DNA of 64,000 nt from Micromonospora kangleipakensis. Lineage in GTDB: Bacteria; Actinomycetota; Actinomycetes; Mycobacteriales; Micromonosporaceae. Shown here in pieces: positions 1-9,180 of the stretch; position 1 is the first letter of the stretch; each line of letters begins with the position of its first letter. The notes under the pieces were generated by a model, which saw only the letters and a program-made list of their open reading frames with translations, was not told the origin of the DNA and searched no databases. A program made the position numbers and the translations under genes. The DNA lies in contig NZ_SHLD01000001.1 in assembly GCF_004217615.1 (NCBI RefSeq), forward strand, positions 4,154,001 through 4,218,000, written 5' to 3'.

Positions 1-369
1 CCGGACAATCATCCCGACCACGGCCATGATGACCAGACCGTTGACCGCGTGCAGACCGAAGACGAGCTGGCCAACCGTCGCGCTGTCCCCGTCGCCGAAC
101 GCCTTGGCGAGTTGCGCGATGACAACCTGGACCACGGTCAGTCCAGCGACCAGACCGGCCATCCCGACCAGTCGCCCTGGCATCCGGGCGAGCGCGGCGA
201 CGATTGCCATCAGGACGGGCAAGAGGAAGATCACGTACCCCAGCGCGCGATGCGGCCGGAAGGACTCGTCGTTGGGCGCGGTGCTGAACGCGCCGCTCCC
301 GGCAAAGTAGAACTGTGCTACGACGACCAGCACCAGCAGGGTCGCAAGGCCGACGAATACTTTTCGCAA
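1..369 (-). CDS. DUF6220-like small membrane protein (3' end cut by window edge)
   Basis: This is a reverse-strand reading frame of 123 codons that runs off the left edge of the window. It starts at a TTG at 367-369 with AGGAG at 376-380 as ribosome binding site; the first residues are MRKVFVGLATLLVLVVVAQF. Four hydrophobic stretches are visible, at about residues 4-22, 42-60, 66-82 and 104-122, so it is a four-helix membrane protein. The FRPHRALGY stretch after helix 1 and the GLHAVNG motif before helix 4 resemble the DUF6220 family, whose function is unknown. It lies downstream of the MMPL exporter on the same strand, with a 143-base gap, and could be co-transcribed with it. The fold is clear; the family name is by resemblance only. 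Confidence 0.7.
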   Translation of the reverse strand, partial: MRKVFVGLATLLVLVVVAQFYFAGSGAFSTAPNDESFRPHRALGYVIFLLPVLMAIVAALARMPGRLVGMAGLVAGLTVVQVVIAQLAKAFGDGDSATVGQLVFGLHAVNGLVIMAVVGMIVR

Positions 370-512
370 AGTAGGCTCCTTCAGGTTGGTTGAGTCACGA
401 GATGTGATTCGCGCGTCGTCGCCCCGTGGACGACGGCTCGTGGCCGACTGTGACAGCTGGCCGTCGTACGGGCGGGCCGCTGCCCGGGGATTGCCGGTAG
501 CCGCCGTCTGCC

Positions 513-2795
513 TCACCGGGACGGGACCGGTTCCGCGTCAGCGATGGGGCGCAGGAACGTCTCGGGTGCTCCTTCGACGTGCAGCTGGGGCAAGTGCCGC
601 TCCATGACGCGCGGAAGCCACCAGTTGCTGCGGCCGAGCAGGTGCATGACCGCCGGCACGAGCAGCATCCGGATAATGGTCGCGTCCACCAGGATGGCCG
701 CGACCATGCCCAGCCCGAAGACCTTGATGAAGACCTGGTCACTCGGGACGATCGCCGCGAAGACAACGATCATGATGGCCGCGGCGGCGGTGATCACCCG
801 TCCGGTGCTGGCCAGTCCGGTGACGATGGCCCGGCTGTTGTCCTGGGTACGCACCCACGACTCTCGCACCCGGCTGATCAGGAAGACCTCGTAGTCCATG
901 GAGAGGCCGAACAACAGCGCGAACATGATGACCGGGACGAACGCGGCCATCGGGGTGGCCGTGTCGATGCCGACCAGCCTGCCGGCCCAGCCGCCGTCGA
1001 GGAAGAAGGCCACCACCCCGTACGCCGCCGCCACCGACAGCAGATTCATCACGGCAGCCGTGACCGCGATGACGACGCTGCGGAACGCCACCAGCAAGAG
1101 GAGCATCGACACGACGACGACGCCACCGATGAGCAGCGCGAGCCGGTTGGCGATCAATGCGTTGAGGTCGATCGCCACCGCGGTTGCGCCGCCGACGTGT
1201 ACTTCTGTGCTGGTGCCCTTGGTCGCGGCCGGGATCACGTCGTCGCGCAGGGTCTGGACGAGGTCTTCGGTGGCGGCCTCCTGCGGTCCGGTGGTGGGCA
1301 CGACGGTGATCAGCGCCGTATCACCGGCAGGATTGAACCGTGGCGGCGATACCGCTGCGACTCCCGCCGTGCGGCCGAGCTCGGCCTGTAGCCGCTGGAG
1401 GGCCGCGTCGCCGTCGGCTGGCGACACCTCCGCCTCGACAAGCAACGGCCCGTTCTCGCCGGGGCCGAATCCCTCGGCCAGCATGTCGTATGCCTGCCGA
1501 TTCGACGTGTCCTCGGGGTCGTTGCCCGCGTCGGGGAGACCGAAGCGGACGCCGAGGAACGGCGCGGCCAGCACCAGCAGCAGAGCGACACTCGTCACGA
1601 TGGCGAGCACGTTGTGTCGCTGCACCAGCCTGCTCCAGCGCGCCCAGCCGGCCGCTGGCACCAGGTGGCCGTCGGCGGAGATCCGGGCGGCACGACGCCG
1701 TCCCAGCGGCACCCGGAGCCGGTCGATGCGCCGCCCCAGGTAGCCCAGCAACGCGGGAAACAGTGTGATGGCGGCGACCATCACGACCAGGGTCGCCACC
1801 ATGGTGACGACGGCGGTGCCGTTCATGATGGACAGGCCCACCACGAACAGCCCTGACATGCTTACCATGACCGTGCCACCGGCCACGAGGACCGCCCGGC
1901 CGGCGGTGTCGAGCGTCGCTACGGTCGCCGCTTCGGGGTCGAGTCCCACCGCCCGCCATTCGCGGAACCGGGTCACCAGCAGCAGCGCGTAGTCGATGCC
2001 CAGGGCGATGCCCAGCGTCATGCCGATGATGGGCGCGAAGTCGGGCACGTCCACCACGGCCGCCACGATGCCGACCAGGCTGGCGCTCACCGCCAGCGCA
2101 CCGATCGCCATGGCCAGTGGCAGCCCGGCCGCCACCACCGACCCGAACATGATCAGCAGGATCGCCGCGGCCGCGAGCAGCCCGATCAGCTCGGATCCCG
2201 ACTGGGTCGCCTCGGCGAGTTGCACGGCCCGTCCACCGAGCGCGATCTCCAGCCCGTCGCGCTCGGCCGCCTCGGCGGCGGCCAGCAGCCGTTCGGTGTC
2301 TCCGACCGGCATGTCGTTGGGGTTGGTGACATCGAGATAGACGCGCGCGGCGAGCGTGCGGCCGTTCGGCGCGACGGAGCCTTTGGCGGAGTACGGATCC
2401 TCGACCGACGCTACGTGCGGTATGCGTCCCAGCTCACCGAGCAGCGCGCTGACGCCACGTTGCACCTCGGCGCTGGTGACGTCGTCCGCGCGCACCACCA
2501 CCCTCACCGTGTCGCCGGACTGGGCCGGGAACCGCTCTCCCAGCAGGCGCTGTGCCTGCTCGGAATCCGAGCCCGGCGCGGAGGAGCCGTTTGCGAACTC
2601 GCCCCCGAAAGCCGCCGACAGCCCGAAAGCGATGACGAGGCCCACGGCCCAGGCGATCAGCACTCTTCCCCGCCGGCGAAAGGCCAGGCCCCCGAGTCTG
2701 CCCAGCGGTCCCGGCCGCGGTGCGTCGGGTGAGCGTTGGCGATTGTCGCGCGCGGACGCCGCATCAGTCATTGGGACTGTCATTGGTTGAGTCAC
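513..2795 (-). CDS. MMPL family (RND-type) transporter
   Basis: This 760-residue membrane protein belongs to the MMPL branch of the RND superfamily, proton-driven exporters of lipids or drugs across the actinobacterial inner membrane. It has the usual two-fold repeat. The first half has a single N-terminal helix (LIAWAVGLVIAFGLSAAFGG), a large extracytoplasmic domain and a helix bundle with GIALGIDYALLLVTRF. The second half repeats this with LLFGLSMDYEVFLISRVRE. The Asp-Tyr pairs in those helices are the proton-relay positions of the family. Length is normal for short MMPL proteins. It is divergent from a two-component system, and two palindromes lie in the shared intergenic region, so the regulator next door probably controls it. 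The substrate cannot be read from sequence. Confidence 0.93.
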   Translation of the reverse strand: MTQPMTVPMTDAASARDNRQRSPDAPRPGPLGRLGGLAFRRRGRVLIAWAVGLVIAFGLSAAFGGEFANGSSAPGSDSEQAQRLLGERFPAQSGDTVRVVVRADDVTSAEVQRGVSALLGELGRIPHVASVEDPYSAKGSVAPNGRTLAARVYLDVTNPNDMPVGDTERLLAAAEAAERDGLEIALGGRAVQLAEATQSGSELIGLLAAAAILLIMFGSVVAAGLPLAMAIGALAVSASLVGIVAAVVDVPDFAPIIGMTLGIALGIDYALLLVTRFREWRAVGLDPEAATVATLDTAGRAVLVAGGTVMVSMSGLFVVGLSIMNGTAVVTMVATLVVMVAAITLFPALLGYLGRRIDRLRVPLGRRRAARISADGHLVPAAGWARWSRLVQRHNVLAIVTSVALLLVLAAPFLGVRFGLPDAGNDPEDTSNRQAYDMLAEGFGPGENGPLLVEAEVSPADGDAALQRLQAELGRTAGVAAVSPPRFNPAGDTALITVVPTTGPQEAATEDLVQTLRDDVIPAATKGTSTEVHVGGATAVAIDLNALIANRLALLIGGVVVVSMLLLLVAFRSVVIAVTAAVMNLLSVAAAYGVVAFFLDGGWAGRLVGIDTATPMAAFVPVIMFALLFGLSMDYEVFLISRVRESWVRTQDNSRAIVTGLASTGRVITAAAAIMIVVFAAIVPSDQVFIKVFGLGMVAAILVDATIIRMLLVPAVMHLLGRSNWWLPRVMERHLPQLHVEGAPETFLRPIADAEPVPSR

Positions 2796-2853
2796 GGAAG
2801 CGATCGTCGCGTCGCCGACCCGGGCGCGTCCTCGGGCAGCGGATGGCAGCTCT

Positions 2854-2903
2854 TACGCAGTTGCGCGTAGGGCGCCCGTAGCTGTCTTACGCAGTTCTGC
2901 GTA
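2854..2903. promoter_or_regulatory. Paired palindromic operator between MMPL gene and two-component system
   Basis: Two near-identical 16-base palindromes lie between the divergent MMPL and histidine kinase genes. The right copy at 2888-2903 reads TACGCAGTTCTGCGTA, with perfect 7-base arms. The left copy at 2854-2869 reads TACGCAGTTGCGCGTA, with two changes in its right arm. Their centres are 34 bases apart, about three helical turns, as expected for two dimers bound on the same DNA face. The adjacent NarL/LuxR-type response regulator is the obvious candidate to bind here; this is inferred from position and symmetry. Confidence 0.7.
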
Positions 2904-2993
2904 GGCAGCCCGTGCCTGGTCGCGCTCGTCGTCGTAGCCGGTCGCTCTCCTGGCCGGAGCCGGTCGCCCGCGCGCGGCCACTATCATCGCGGC

Positions 2994-4244
2994 ATGAAAC
3001 GCCGAGCGGCGCCGTTCCGCCTGCCTGTCCTGGCGCAGGACGTCCTGCTCGCACTCTTCGTCGCCGTGATGCAGGTTCAGGGCACCGTCGCGAAACCTTC
3101 AGAGGTGGGGTCCCGGCCGCTGTCCGACCTCGGGCACCTGGGGTACGTCCTGCTGATCGTGAGTGGCCTGGTGCTGGCCGTGCGTCGCCGCTGGCCGGTG
3201 CCGGTGTTCGTCACGGCCGCGCTCGCCAGCCTGTTGTACTACAGCTTCGACTTTTCGGACGGGCCCGGCTGGCTCGGGCTCTTCGTCGCTCTGTACACGC
3301 TGACCGCCTACGGCGATGGGCGCCGGTCGCTGCTGACAGCCGGCGTGGGTATCACCGTGCTGACCATCGGCTGGCTGGTCGCGGCGGCCGACATCGAACC
3401 GCGGGAGGCCATCGGATGGGTGTTCTTCCGGATCGGGGCGTCGGTGATGAGCGCCGCCCTTGGCGAGTCCGTCCGATCCCGGCGGTTCATCGCAGCCGAA
3501 GCGCAGGAGCGTGCTGAACGGGCTGAACGGACCCGGGAGGAGGAAGCGCGTTCGCGGGTCGACGCCGAGCGGCTCCGGATCGCGCGTGAGGTCCACGACA
3601 CCGTCGCTCACGCCATCGCGATCATCAACGTCCAGGCCGGTGTCACCGCGCACGTGCTCGACAAGCGGCCGGAACGGGTGCGCGAGACACTGGTAGCCAT
3701 CGAGCAGACGAGCTCCCAAGCGTTGCGGGAAATGCGGGCCATCCTCGGGGTGCTTCGTGATTCCCACGACGGGCGAGTGCCGCACCCGGGCCTGGGACAG
3801 ATCGACGAACTCACCGTGAAGGCACGCGATGCCGGACTCGACATCAAACTCGAGGCAACGTCGCCAACGGCGCCGCCGCCGAGCGCGGTGGACAGCACAG
3901 CCTACCGAATCTTGCAGGAGTCGATCACCAACGTGATCCGCCACGTCGGCCCGACCCGGGTGACGGTAGCGCTGAACTATGGAATCGATGTCTTGGAGAT
4001 CCGTGTGATCGATGAGGGTCGCCGGCACGCACCAGGTGATGACGCCCCGGGCCCGCACGTATCAGCCAAGCATCCGACCAGCAACGGCACCGGCAGCTCA
4101 TTCGAGCTGGGCCGCGGGATCCTCGGAATGCGCGAGCGCTGTCAGCTACTGGGCGGAGAGTTGGTGGCCGGGGCCCTGCCGGGCGGCGGGTTTGAAGTCA
4201 GGGCACGACTGCCCCTGGCGCCGACCGGAACGGCGCACCTATGA
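2994..4244 (+). CDS. Two-component sensor histidine kinase (HisKA_3 / NarL-type)
   Basis: This 416-residue membrane sensor kinase phosphorylates the response regulator encoded immediately downstream. The N-terminal 150 residues carry several hydrophobic helices (for example VLLIVSGLVLAV and LLTAGVGITVLTIGWLVAAA) and no large outside domain, the arrangement of intramembrane-sensing kinases. A short coiled region rich in Glu and Arg leads to the dimerisation box EVHDTVAHAIAI with phospho-acceptor His201. The ATPase domain follows, with the N box ESITNVIRH, a D-E-G loop (VIDEG) and the GRGILGMRER lid region. The ATG at 2994 follows a weak ribosome site. Its stop overlaps the regulator start by four bases (ATGA), so the two are translationally coupled. 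The signal sensed is unknown; control of the neighbouring exporter is likely. Confidence 0.95.
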   Translation: MKRRAAPFRLPVLAQDVLLALFVAVMQVQGTVAKPSEVGSRPLSDLGHLGYVLLIVSGLVLAVRRRWPVPVFVTAALASLLYYSFDFSDGPGWLGLFVALYTLTAYGDGRRSLLTAGVGITVLTIGWLVAAADIEPREAIGWVFFRIGASVMSAALGESVRSRRFIAAEAQERAERAERTREEEARSRVDAERLRIAREVHDTVAHAIAIINVQAGVTAHVLDKRPERVRETLVAIEQTSSQALREMRAILGVLRDSHDGRVPHPGLGQIDELTVKARDAGLDIKLEATSPTAPPPSAVDSTAYRILQESITNVIRHVGPTRVTVALNYGIDVLEIRVIDEGRRHAPGDDAPGPHVSAKHPTSNGTGSSFELGRGILGMRERCQLLGGELVAGALPGGGFEVRARLPLAPTGTAHL

Positions 4245-4933
4245 CCGCAGCAGCCGCGTCGTCGCCTGGCAGCGCTCCGATCAAGGTTCTGCTCGCCGAC
4301 GACGAGCGTCTTGTGCGATCCGGCTTCAAGGTTCTGCTCGACCTCGAAGACGACATCACGGTGGTGGGGGAAGCTACCAACGGTGCCGAGGCCGTGGAAC
4401 GAGCCCGTGCCACCCGGCCCGACGTCGTGCTCATGGACATCCGCATGCCGAAGGTGGACGGGATCCAGGCCACCAGCCAGATCGCCAAGACGCCCGGACT
4501 TCAACAGGTCCGAGTCCTGATCCTCACCACCTACGACACCGATGCGTACGTCTTCGCTGGACTGCAGGCCGGCGCCAGCGGCTTCCTGCTCAAAGACGCC
4601 GGACCGGCCGAGCTCCTTCACGCCATCCGAGTCGTCGCCGCCGGAGACGCGTTGCTCGCGCCGAGGATCACCCGGCGCCTCATCGCTCAGTTCACCGCCG
4701 AACGGATCGCCACCCAGGCAGGGCAGAACCGACTGGCTGTGCTGACGCAGCGCGAGCGGGAAGTGCTAGCTCTGGTGGGACAGGGCCTGAGCAACGACGA
4801 GATCGGCGCCGAGCTGTTCCTCAGCCCGGCGACCGCCCGCACCCACGTCAGCCACGCAATGGGGAAACTGGGTGCGCGCGACCGCGCGCAACTGGTCGTC
4901 ATCGCCTATCAGACAGGGCTGGTCAGCCCGTAG
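4241..4933 (+). CDS. NarL/LuxR-family response regulator
   Basis: This 230-residue regulator has a receiver domain (about residues 14-130) and a C-terminal LuxR-type helix-turn-helix (about 165-225). The acidic pocket LLADDE and phospho-acceptor Asp66 in VVLMDIRMPKVDG are present, as are the conserved Thr of LILTTYDTDAY and Lys of FLLKDAGP. The DNA-binding domain shows the signature LTQREREVLALVGQGLSN followed by the recognition helix near PATARTHVSHAM. It is the partner of the overlapping kinase. The palindromes at 2854-2903 are its likely targets, linking it to autoregulation and to the divergent MMPL exporter. The first 13 residues are a short Ala/Ser-rich extension. Confidence 0.95.
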   Translation: MTAAAASSPGSAPIKVLLADDERLVRSGFKVLLDLEDDITVVGEATNGAEAVERARATRPDVVLMDIRMPKVDGIQATSQIAKTPGLQQVRVLILTTYDTDAYVFAGLQAGASGFLLKDAGPAELLHAIRVVAAGDALLAPRITRRLIAQFTAERIATQAGQNRLAVLTQREREVLALVGQGLSNDEIGAELFLSPATARTHVSHAMGKLGARDRAQLVVIAYQTGLVSP

Positions 4934-5145
4934 AATCCGCGCTGTCTCTTAATCCGCTGATCTGACGCGCTGCCTGAGTTGCCAGGCGAGTAGCCAAGAT
5001 GGCGGACTAGACCGGATGACGGCGAACAGTATCGGCAGGAGGGACCAGGCGCAGGGCAGCCAAGCTCTCGGTCCTCGGCTTGGACGGCTCCCAGATTCCC
5101 GCACTGACTGCCCCGAAGTTACGCGCAGTAGTTTCGGACACGCGC

Positions 5146-5337
5146 TTAGTCCATGCGAGGCAGCTTCACCTTGCTTAGGTCGTAGGATGGGCGTCGCGCC
5201 GCACGCTCCGCCTCCGCTCGCGCCTCCCGCCGATCTTTGAACACCCGGTACAGGTCATAGACGCTGGCGAAGGGTCCGAGCACGCCCACGGCAACGAACC
5301 AGATTGCTGCTTTGTATTCCCCTTCGATGGGGTTCAC
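5146..5337 (-). CDS. Small membrane protein, unknown (start uncertain)
   Basis: This is a 63-residue reading frame beginning at a GTG at 5337. It has one hydrophobic helix (AAIWFVAVGVLGPFASVYDL) followed by a strongly charged cytoplasmic tail (FKDRREARAEAERAARR), the positive-inside pattern of a small anchored protein. The same frame stays open upstream for about 33 more codons, includes a second hydrophobic patch (AASAAGVGALLLWV), but contains no ATG, GTG or TTG. Either the GTG start is right or the 5' part of the gene is damaged. No family is recognised. Confidence 0.45.
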   Translation of the reverse strand: MNPIEGEYKAAIWFVAVGVLGPFASVYDLYRVFKDRREARAEAERAARRPSYDLSKVKLPRMD

Positions 5338-5436
5338 CCAGAGCAGTAGGGCGCCTACGCCAGCGGCGGACGCTGCGGTCCGGGTCCGACCCGTGGGCGG
5401 TGCCAGGACAGTAGGCGGTGATTGCTTACAACCGGC

Positions 5437-5565
5437 TTAAGGCTGGATGGTCGCCGGGCCAATTTCGGGCACCCCGGCGGAGGAGTGCATGGCCCGCCGG
5501 ACCGTCGTCCGACTCAGGCCGTACTCCTGAGCCAGCCGCAGCTCGCTCGGCGACGACTGACCTAC
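5437..5565 (-). pseudogene. Remnant of a helix-turn-helix regulator
   Basis: Reading the reverse strand to a TAA at 5437-5439 gives a roughly 40-residue tail containing SELRLAQEYGLSRTTVRRAM, which looks like the recognition half of a GntR-type helix-turn-helix. There is no start codon or complete domain, so this is a fragment. It accounts for most of the 332-base stretch between the small membrane protein and the DUF998 gene; nothing else is seen there. Confidence 0.35.
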
Positions 5566-5669
5566 GCTGACCGTCGGCGCGGCACGTCACCCGGTCGGGT
5601 GGGTGTGCGGAGTCGTTGAGCGGGAATGTCGCTCGCCCCGCGAGGCCCGCGGGGTGAGGAGCCGCAACC

Positions 5670-6470
5670 GTGACCACCGTCCGCCCCGCAGTCGGGCGTC
5701 CGATCGAGGCCGGAGCCGTCGTCGACGCCGGAGGCGCCGCGACCGTCGGCGCCGATCCAGACCTTCCGGCCCGTGCCACCCGCGCGGCCGGCCTCTGCGC
5801 GACCGCGTTGAGCATGCTGCTGTTCGGCGTCCTGCATGTGACCGCCCACCGCGTCCACCCGGTACGGGACACCCTGAGCGACTACGCGCTGACCCGCGAC
5901 GGGCGGCTCTTCGGCGCGGCCGTGCTCGCTTTGGCCGCCGGGTCCGCACTGCTTCTAGCCCCGTTCGCCGGACCGGCGGCGCGGCGCATCGGGCGGCTGC
6001 GGGCCCTCGCCGCCCGGGTCGCTTTCGGCGCGTGGTGCCTGGGCCTGACCGTGCTGGTCGCGTTCCCCCGCGACCCGGTCGGCGCGCCGGCCACTGTCGC
6101 CGGCGACATCCACCGGTTGGCCGCGGTCGCCGCCTTGTGCGGGCTGCCGGTCGGCGCGCTGCTGACCGCCGTCCGGCACCCGGGGCGCTGCGCCGGCGCG
6201 GTGCTCGTGGCCTCGGCGGGCTGCCTGCTGGCCCTGGTCCCCTTCGTGGCCGCGTACCTGGTCGCCTCGCCGCTGCGCCCGGCGGTGGGGCTGATCGAAC
6301 GCGCGGTCAGCCTCGGCGAGGTGGTCGTGCTGCTGCTCACCGCGCGCCTCTGCCGGGCCGGCGGCGAGCCGTTCCGGGTGCCTCGCCGGACGCCGACGGC
6401 GGACCCTAGAGCGGCTCGACACCCTCGGAAGCCGAGTCAGGACCACTTCACAGAGACTCACCGCTCTTGA
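5670..6470 (+). CDS. DUF998 family membrane protein
   Basis: This 266-residue integral membrane protein starts at a GTG at 5670. After about 45 polar residues it has six or seven hydrophobic segments. The motif HRVHPVRDTLSDYALTRDG after the first helix, and the FPRDP and GDIHRLAA loops, match the DUF998 pattern of small multi-helix proteins of unknown function. The C-terminal 40 residues are basic and hydrophilic. Several open frames on both strands overlap it, but only this frame shows the hydrophobic periodicity and conserved loops. No operon partner is evident. Confidence 0.85.
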   Translation: MTTVRPAVGRPIEAGAVVDAGGAATVGADPDLPARATRAAGLCATALSMLLFGVLHVTAHRVHPVRDTLSDYALTRDGRLFGAAVLALAAGSALLLAPFAGPAARRIGRLRALAARVAFGAWCLGLTVLVAFPRDPVGAPATVAGDIHRLAAVAALCGLPVGALLTAVRHPGRCAGAVLVASAGCLLALVPFVAAYLVASPLRPAVGLIERAVSLGEVVVLLLTARLCRAGGEPFRVPRRTPTADPRAARHPRKPSQDHFTETHRS

Positions 6471-6584
6471 TCTCGCCACGGGACGTGACCGGGTCATCGG
6501 CTAGGGCCGACGCCAAGCGCGTCAGACGACGCCTGCACCCCGGAGGATCGACGGCAAGACCGGCTCGGCGGCCGATCTGAGGGG

Positions 6585-7739
6585 TCACGGTGAGATGCGG
6601 ACCTCGACCGAGCTGATGAACCACCGGAAGTCGGACGTGCTGTGGATGGACACGTCGTTCGTGCCGCTCAAGTCGAACGAGCGCGTCCCGACGCACACGA
6701 TCACGGACTGACCTGCAGGCACCGGGCCTGCGCTGAACAACTGGGCGAAGTAGTGGGCGCCGCGGGTCAACTTCTCCTGCAGGAAGCTCTCGTCGTCGTC
6801 GGTCTTCTCGTCGAAGGCCGACATCTCGGCATACGAGGGCTCGGACACGTTGGGATGCAGGACGTCGAGCATCAGGAAGTTTCGCTGGCCTGTGCTGGAG
6901 TTCGACCATCCCCATTCGTCGGTCGTGTCCAAGCGGTGTGTTGCCTGGACGCATTGCGCGTCGATGAGGACCTCGACGAGGCCGGTCGTCGGCGGCACGA
7001 AGGCGAACGCCACCGCGCTGAAGCCGTCGCCGGAGGCATAGTCGAAGTCGCCGGCGTCGCCGTCGTCCATGGTGATGGAGATGCCCACGTCTCCGACGGA
7101 CGGGTTCAGCGTATGAAGGCGATCAACGACGAAGTTGTCGTTGTGCACCGGGACGAACCCGAAGTTGAACCCGAAGAACGGCGGCCGGAAGACCTCCCAC
7201 CGGTGCGGGTCCTGGCTGTCGTCCGGTTCGAAGACTCCCCAGGGAAGGGCACGATCGTGGAAAGGAGACAGGCTCAGCCATTTGTCGAGGTTGTTCGAGA
7301 GGTGGAACCCGGGGCTGATGTTGTCGTCGGTCGTGAAGACGTTGGCAATGGCCTGGTGGTAGTCCGTCGCTATCGCGACGATCGCCTCACGCTGGACGTC
7401 TCGACTTCGCAGGAAGGCATCGGCTTTCTGCTTCCGGGCTTTGTTCAGCTTGTCGTAGCTTGCGGTCAACCCGTTGGGCGGCTGAAGCAGGTCACGGACG
7501 GTCGTCCGCTCCTGCTGCATCAGTTCCCTCAGGTCAGCCCAGTTGTCGTCGCCTAGCAGGCGTCGCAATCGGCGGCTCGCATCGGCCGACAGCTTTGCGG
7601 CTTTGCTGCTGCGCTTTCTGGTGATCGTCCGGAGTCGCTGCTCTCGCTCCTCCGCTGCCGCATCCGCCGATCGCTGGGCTGCCAGGGGGAACTGGCGAAA
7701 ATTCCGAACCGCCTTACAGGTGCTGACCACGGGAACCAC
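6585..7739 (-). CDS. Hypothetical protein with helical N-terminus and beta-rich C-terminus
   Basis: This 384-residue protein is not recognised. The first 60 residues are highly basic and helical (SADAAAEEREQRLRTITRKR). Residues about 60-130 remain helical, with QEAIVAIATDYHQAI-like segments. From about residue 150 the sequence becomes aromatic and beta-rich, with WGVFEPDD, PPFFGFNFGFVP and many Asp/Ser turns, ending in FRWFISSVEVRISP. There is no signal peptide or membrane segment. Its codon third positions are less GC-biased than in neighbours, suggesting transfer. The GTG at 7739 is the most upstream start; an internal start near residue 24 cannot be excluded. Confidence 0.6.
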   Translation of the reverse strand: MVPVVSTCKAVRNFRQFPLAAQRSADAAAEEREQRLRTITRKRSSKAAKLSADASRRLRRLLGDDNWADLRELMQQERTTVRDLLQPPNGLTASYDKLNKARKQKADAFLRSRDVQREAIVAIATDYHQAIANVFTTDDNISPGFHLSNNLDKWLSLSPFHDRALPWGVFEPDDSQDPHRWEVFRPPFFGFNFGFVPVHNDNFVVDRLHTLNPSVGDVGISITMDDGDAGDFDYASGDGFSAVAFAFVPPTTGLVEVLIDAQCVQATHRLDTTDEWGWSNSSTGQRNFLMLDVLHPNVSEPSYAEMSAFDEKTDDDESFLQEKLTRGAHYFAQLFSAGPVPAGQSVIVCVGTRSFDLSGTNDVSIHSTSDFRWFISSVEVRISP

Positions 7740-7914
7740 CCCATTAGAGCCTCCCTACATGCTGCTGCACGTCGCTCTGGGTAGCCATACGGGTTGTGCC
7801 ATGTTTGCAACGCCACATCTACTACCAAATGGCGCCAACCAGCCTCTCCCGGTCGTCGCGCAGCGCCGATACGCCGCTACGAGCATGCCGCGCCCGGCGA
7901 CCTGGTCCACGTCG

Positions 7915-8787
7915 TCAGGTCCGATCAGCAACCATCACCCGGCTATGGCCCAGCGACCTGGAGTGGCGGATCGGTGTGGCCAGCGCCCGCGCCGTGTCGA
8001 GCAGGTTTTCGTCCCGGCTTACGGCGTAGCCGTGCCGGGCGAGCAAGGCGGTCATGGCGGCGGGCGTCCAGGTCGAGCGCCACGGCTCGTTCGCCCAGAC
8101 GCTCGACCGGCCGGTGGACGCCATCAGCAGCCGTGCCAGAACGCGGCCCAGCTTCGTGGATGTTGCGGGCATCTGGAAGTTGACGATGAGGCGGCTGTTC
8201 GGCGCGGAGCAGGCGGCGAGCGCGGTGACCGTGGCGGCCACCTCTGCTCTGGTCAGGTACGGCACGACGCCCTCCCAGATCCAGGTCGTGGCAAGGTCGG
8301 CGCGGTGCCCGAAGGCCGTCAGCGCCTCGGCCAGCCGGTCGCGGCCGAAGTCCACCGGAACGAACCTCGGCGGGGTGCCGGACAGACCCGCGGCGCGCTC
8401 GCGCTTGTCCTGCTGGGTGGCCGGCTGGTCGACCTCAAAGACCGTCACACCGGCGAGTTCTGGCATCCGCCAGGCGCGGCCGTCCAGCCCGGCGCCGAGA
8501 ATCACCAGCTGGGGGCTGGGGTGGGCGCGTACGGCGTCGTCGATGGCGACGGTACGGGGCACGATCAGCTCGGCGCTCGCGCGTACCGTCTCGTAGTCGA
8601 TGCGCTGCTGCCACTGTCGGGGTGCAACACCGTCGCGTACCCACTGGACGGCCTCCCGCTCGTCTGGACGCAGCAGGGGCATGGCTGTCGGATCCGCGAA
8701 TCGGCGGGGAGCGATCAGCCCGTCCGCGGCGGCGCGACCCTGGCACACGAGTACCGCGGTGCGGCTCGCCTGCCGGGTTCTCGACAT
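7915..8787 (-). CDS. SAM-dependent methyltransferase, LCMT/TIGR00027 family
   Basis: This 290-residue protein belongs to the leucine-carboxyl-methyltransferase-like family common in actinobacteria. The SAM-binding glycine loop is VILGAGLDGRAWRMP, followed by the acidic ribose-binding strand VFEVDQPATQQDKRE. The family motif WIWEGVVPYLT lies in the middle of the domain. The N-terminus carries the usual FADPTAMPLL segment. These enzymes methylate carboxylate or hydroxyl groups, often in secondary metabolism; the substrate here is unknown. The gene stands alone. Confidence 0.9.
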   Translation of the reverse strand: MSRTRQASRTAVLVCQGRAAADGLIAPRRFADPTAMPLLRPDEREAVQWVRDGVAPRQWQQRIDYETVRASAELIVPRTVAIDDAVRAHPSPQLVILGAGLDGRAWRMPELAGVTVFEVDQPATQQDKRERAAGLSGTPPRFVPVDFGRDRLAEALTAFGHRADLATTWIWEGVVPYLTRAEVAATVTALAACSAPNSRLIVNFQMPATSTKLGRVLARLLMASTGRSSVWANEPWRSTWTPAAMTALLARHGYAVSRDENLLDTARALATPIRHSRSLGHSRVMVADRT

Positions 8788-8933
8788 CGCTTCCCTCTCT
8801 CCGCTGGGACGTCGGCTCTGCGGTTGACGTTAGCCTCGGCGGTGGTCGGGCACGGCTGACATTTGTCACGGCAGGATGGCCTGCCGATATCCCGAAAGGC
8901 TGGTGGGCTGAACGCCCTCTCATCGGTGGATGA

Positions 8934-9128
8934 GCGACTCGCGAGGCGCTGCTGTCGGTGCTGCCCGAGGCGGTGGGCCGCACCCCGATCATCCTGCGCG
9001 GCGAGGCACCCGACCCCAGCCGGGTGCCCGTCGGTTGCCGGTTCCATCCGCACTGCCCGGCCCTGGCCGACGGCACGGCGGCGCGCGCCGGGGTGGCCGA
9101 CCGGTGCGGTGCACGAGGGGGGTCCTAG
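8934..9128 (+). pseudogene. C-terminal remnant of an oligopeptide/dipeptide ABC transporter ATPase
   Basis: A 64-codon open stretch without a start encodes REALLSVLPEAVGRTPIILR and, a few residues on, VPVGCRFHPHCPALADG. The GCRFHPHCP motif is the hallmark of the C-terminal extension of OppD/DppF-type ATPases. An in-frame TGA at 8931-8933 and the lack of any ATPase core upstream show that only the tail survives. It sits immediately left of the IS607-type element, so deletion or insertion events here may have removed the rest. Confidence 0.7.
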
Positions 9129-9180
9129 CTGCTGGCGTCTCGAGGCGCTGTAGCGTCCATTTAGGAGCTACGGTGGTTGT

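Noticed and set aside
5426..5949. Several minus-strand frames opposite the DUF998 gene
   Set aside because: They lack ribosome sites and domain features; the plus-strand frame has membrane helices and DUF998 loops.
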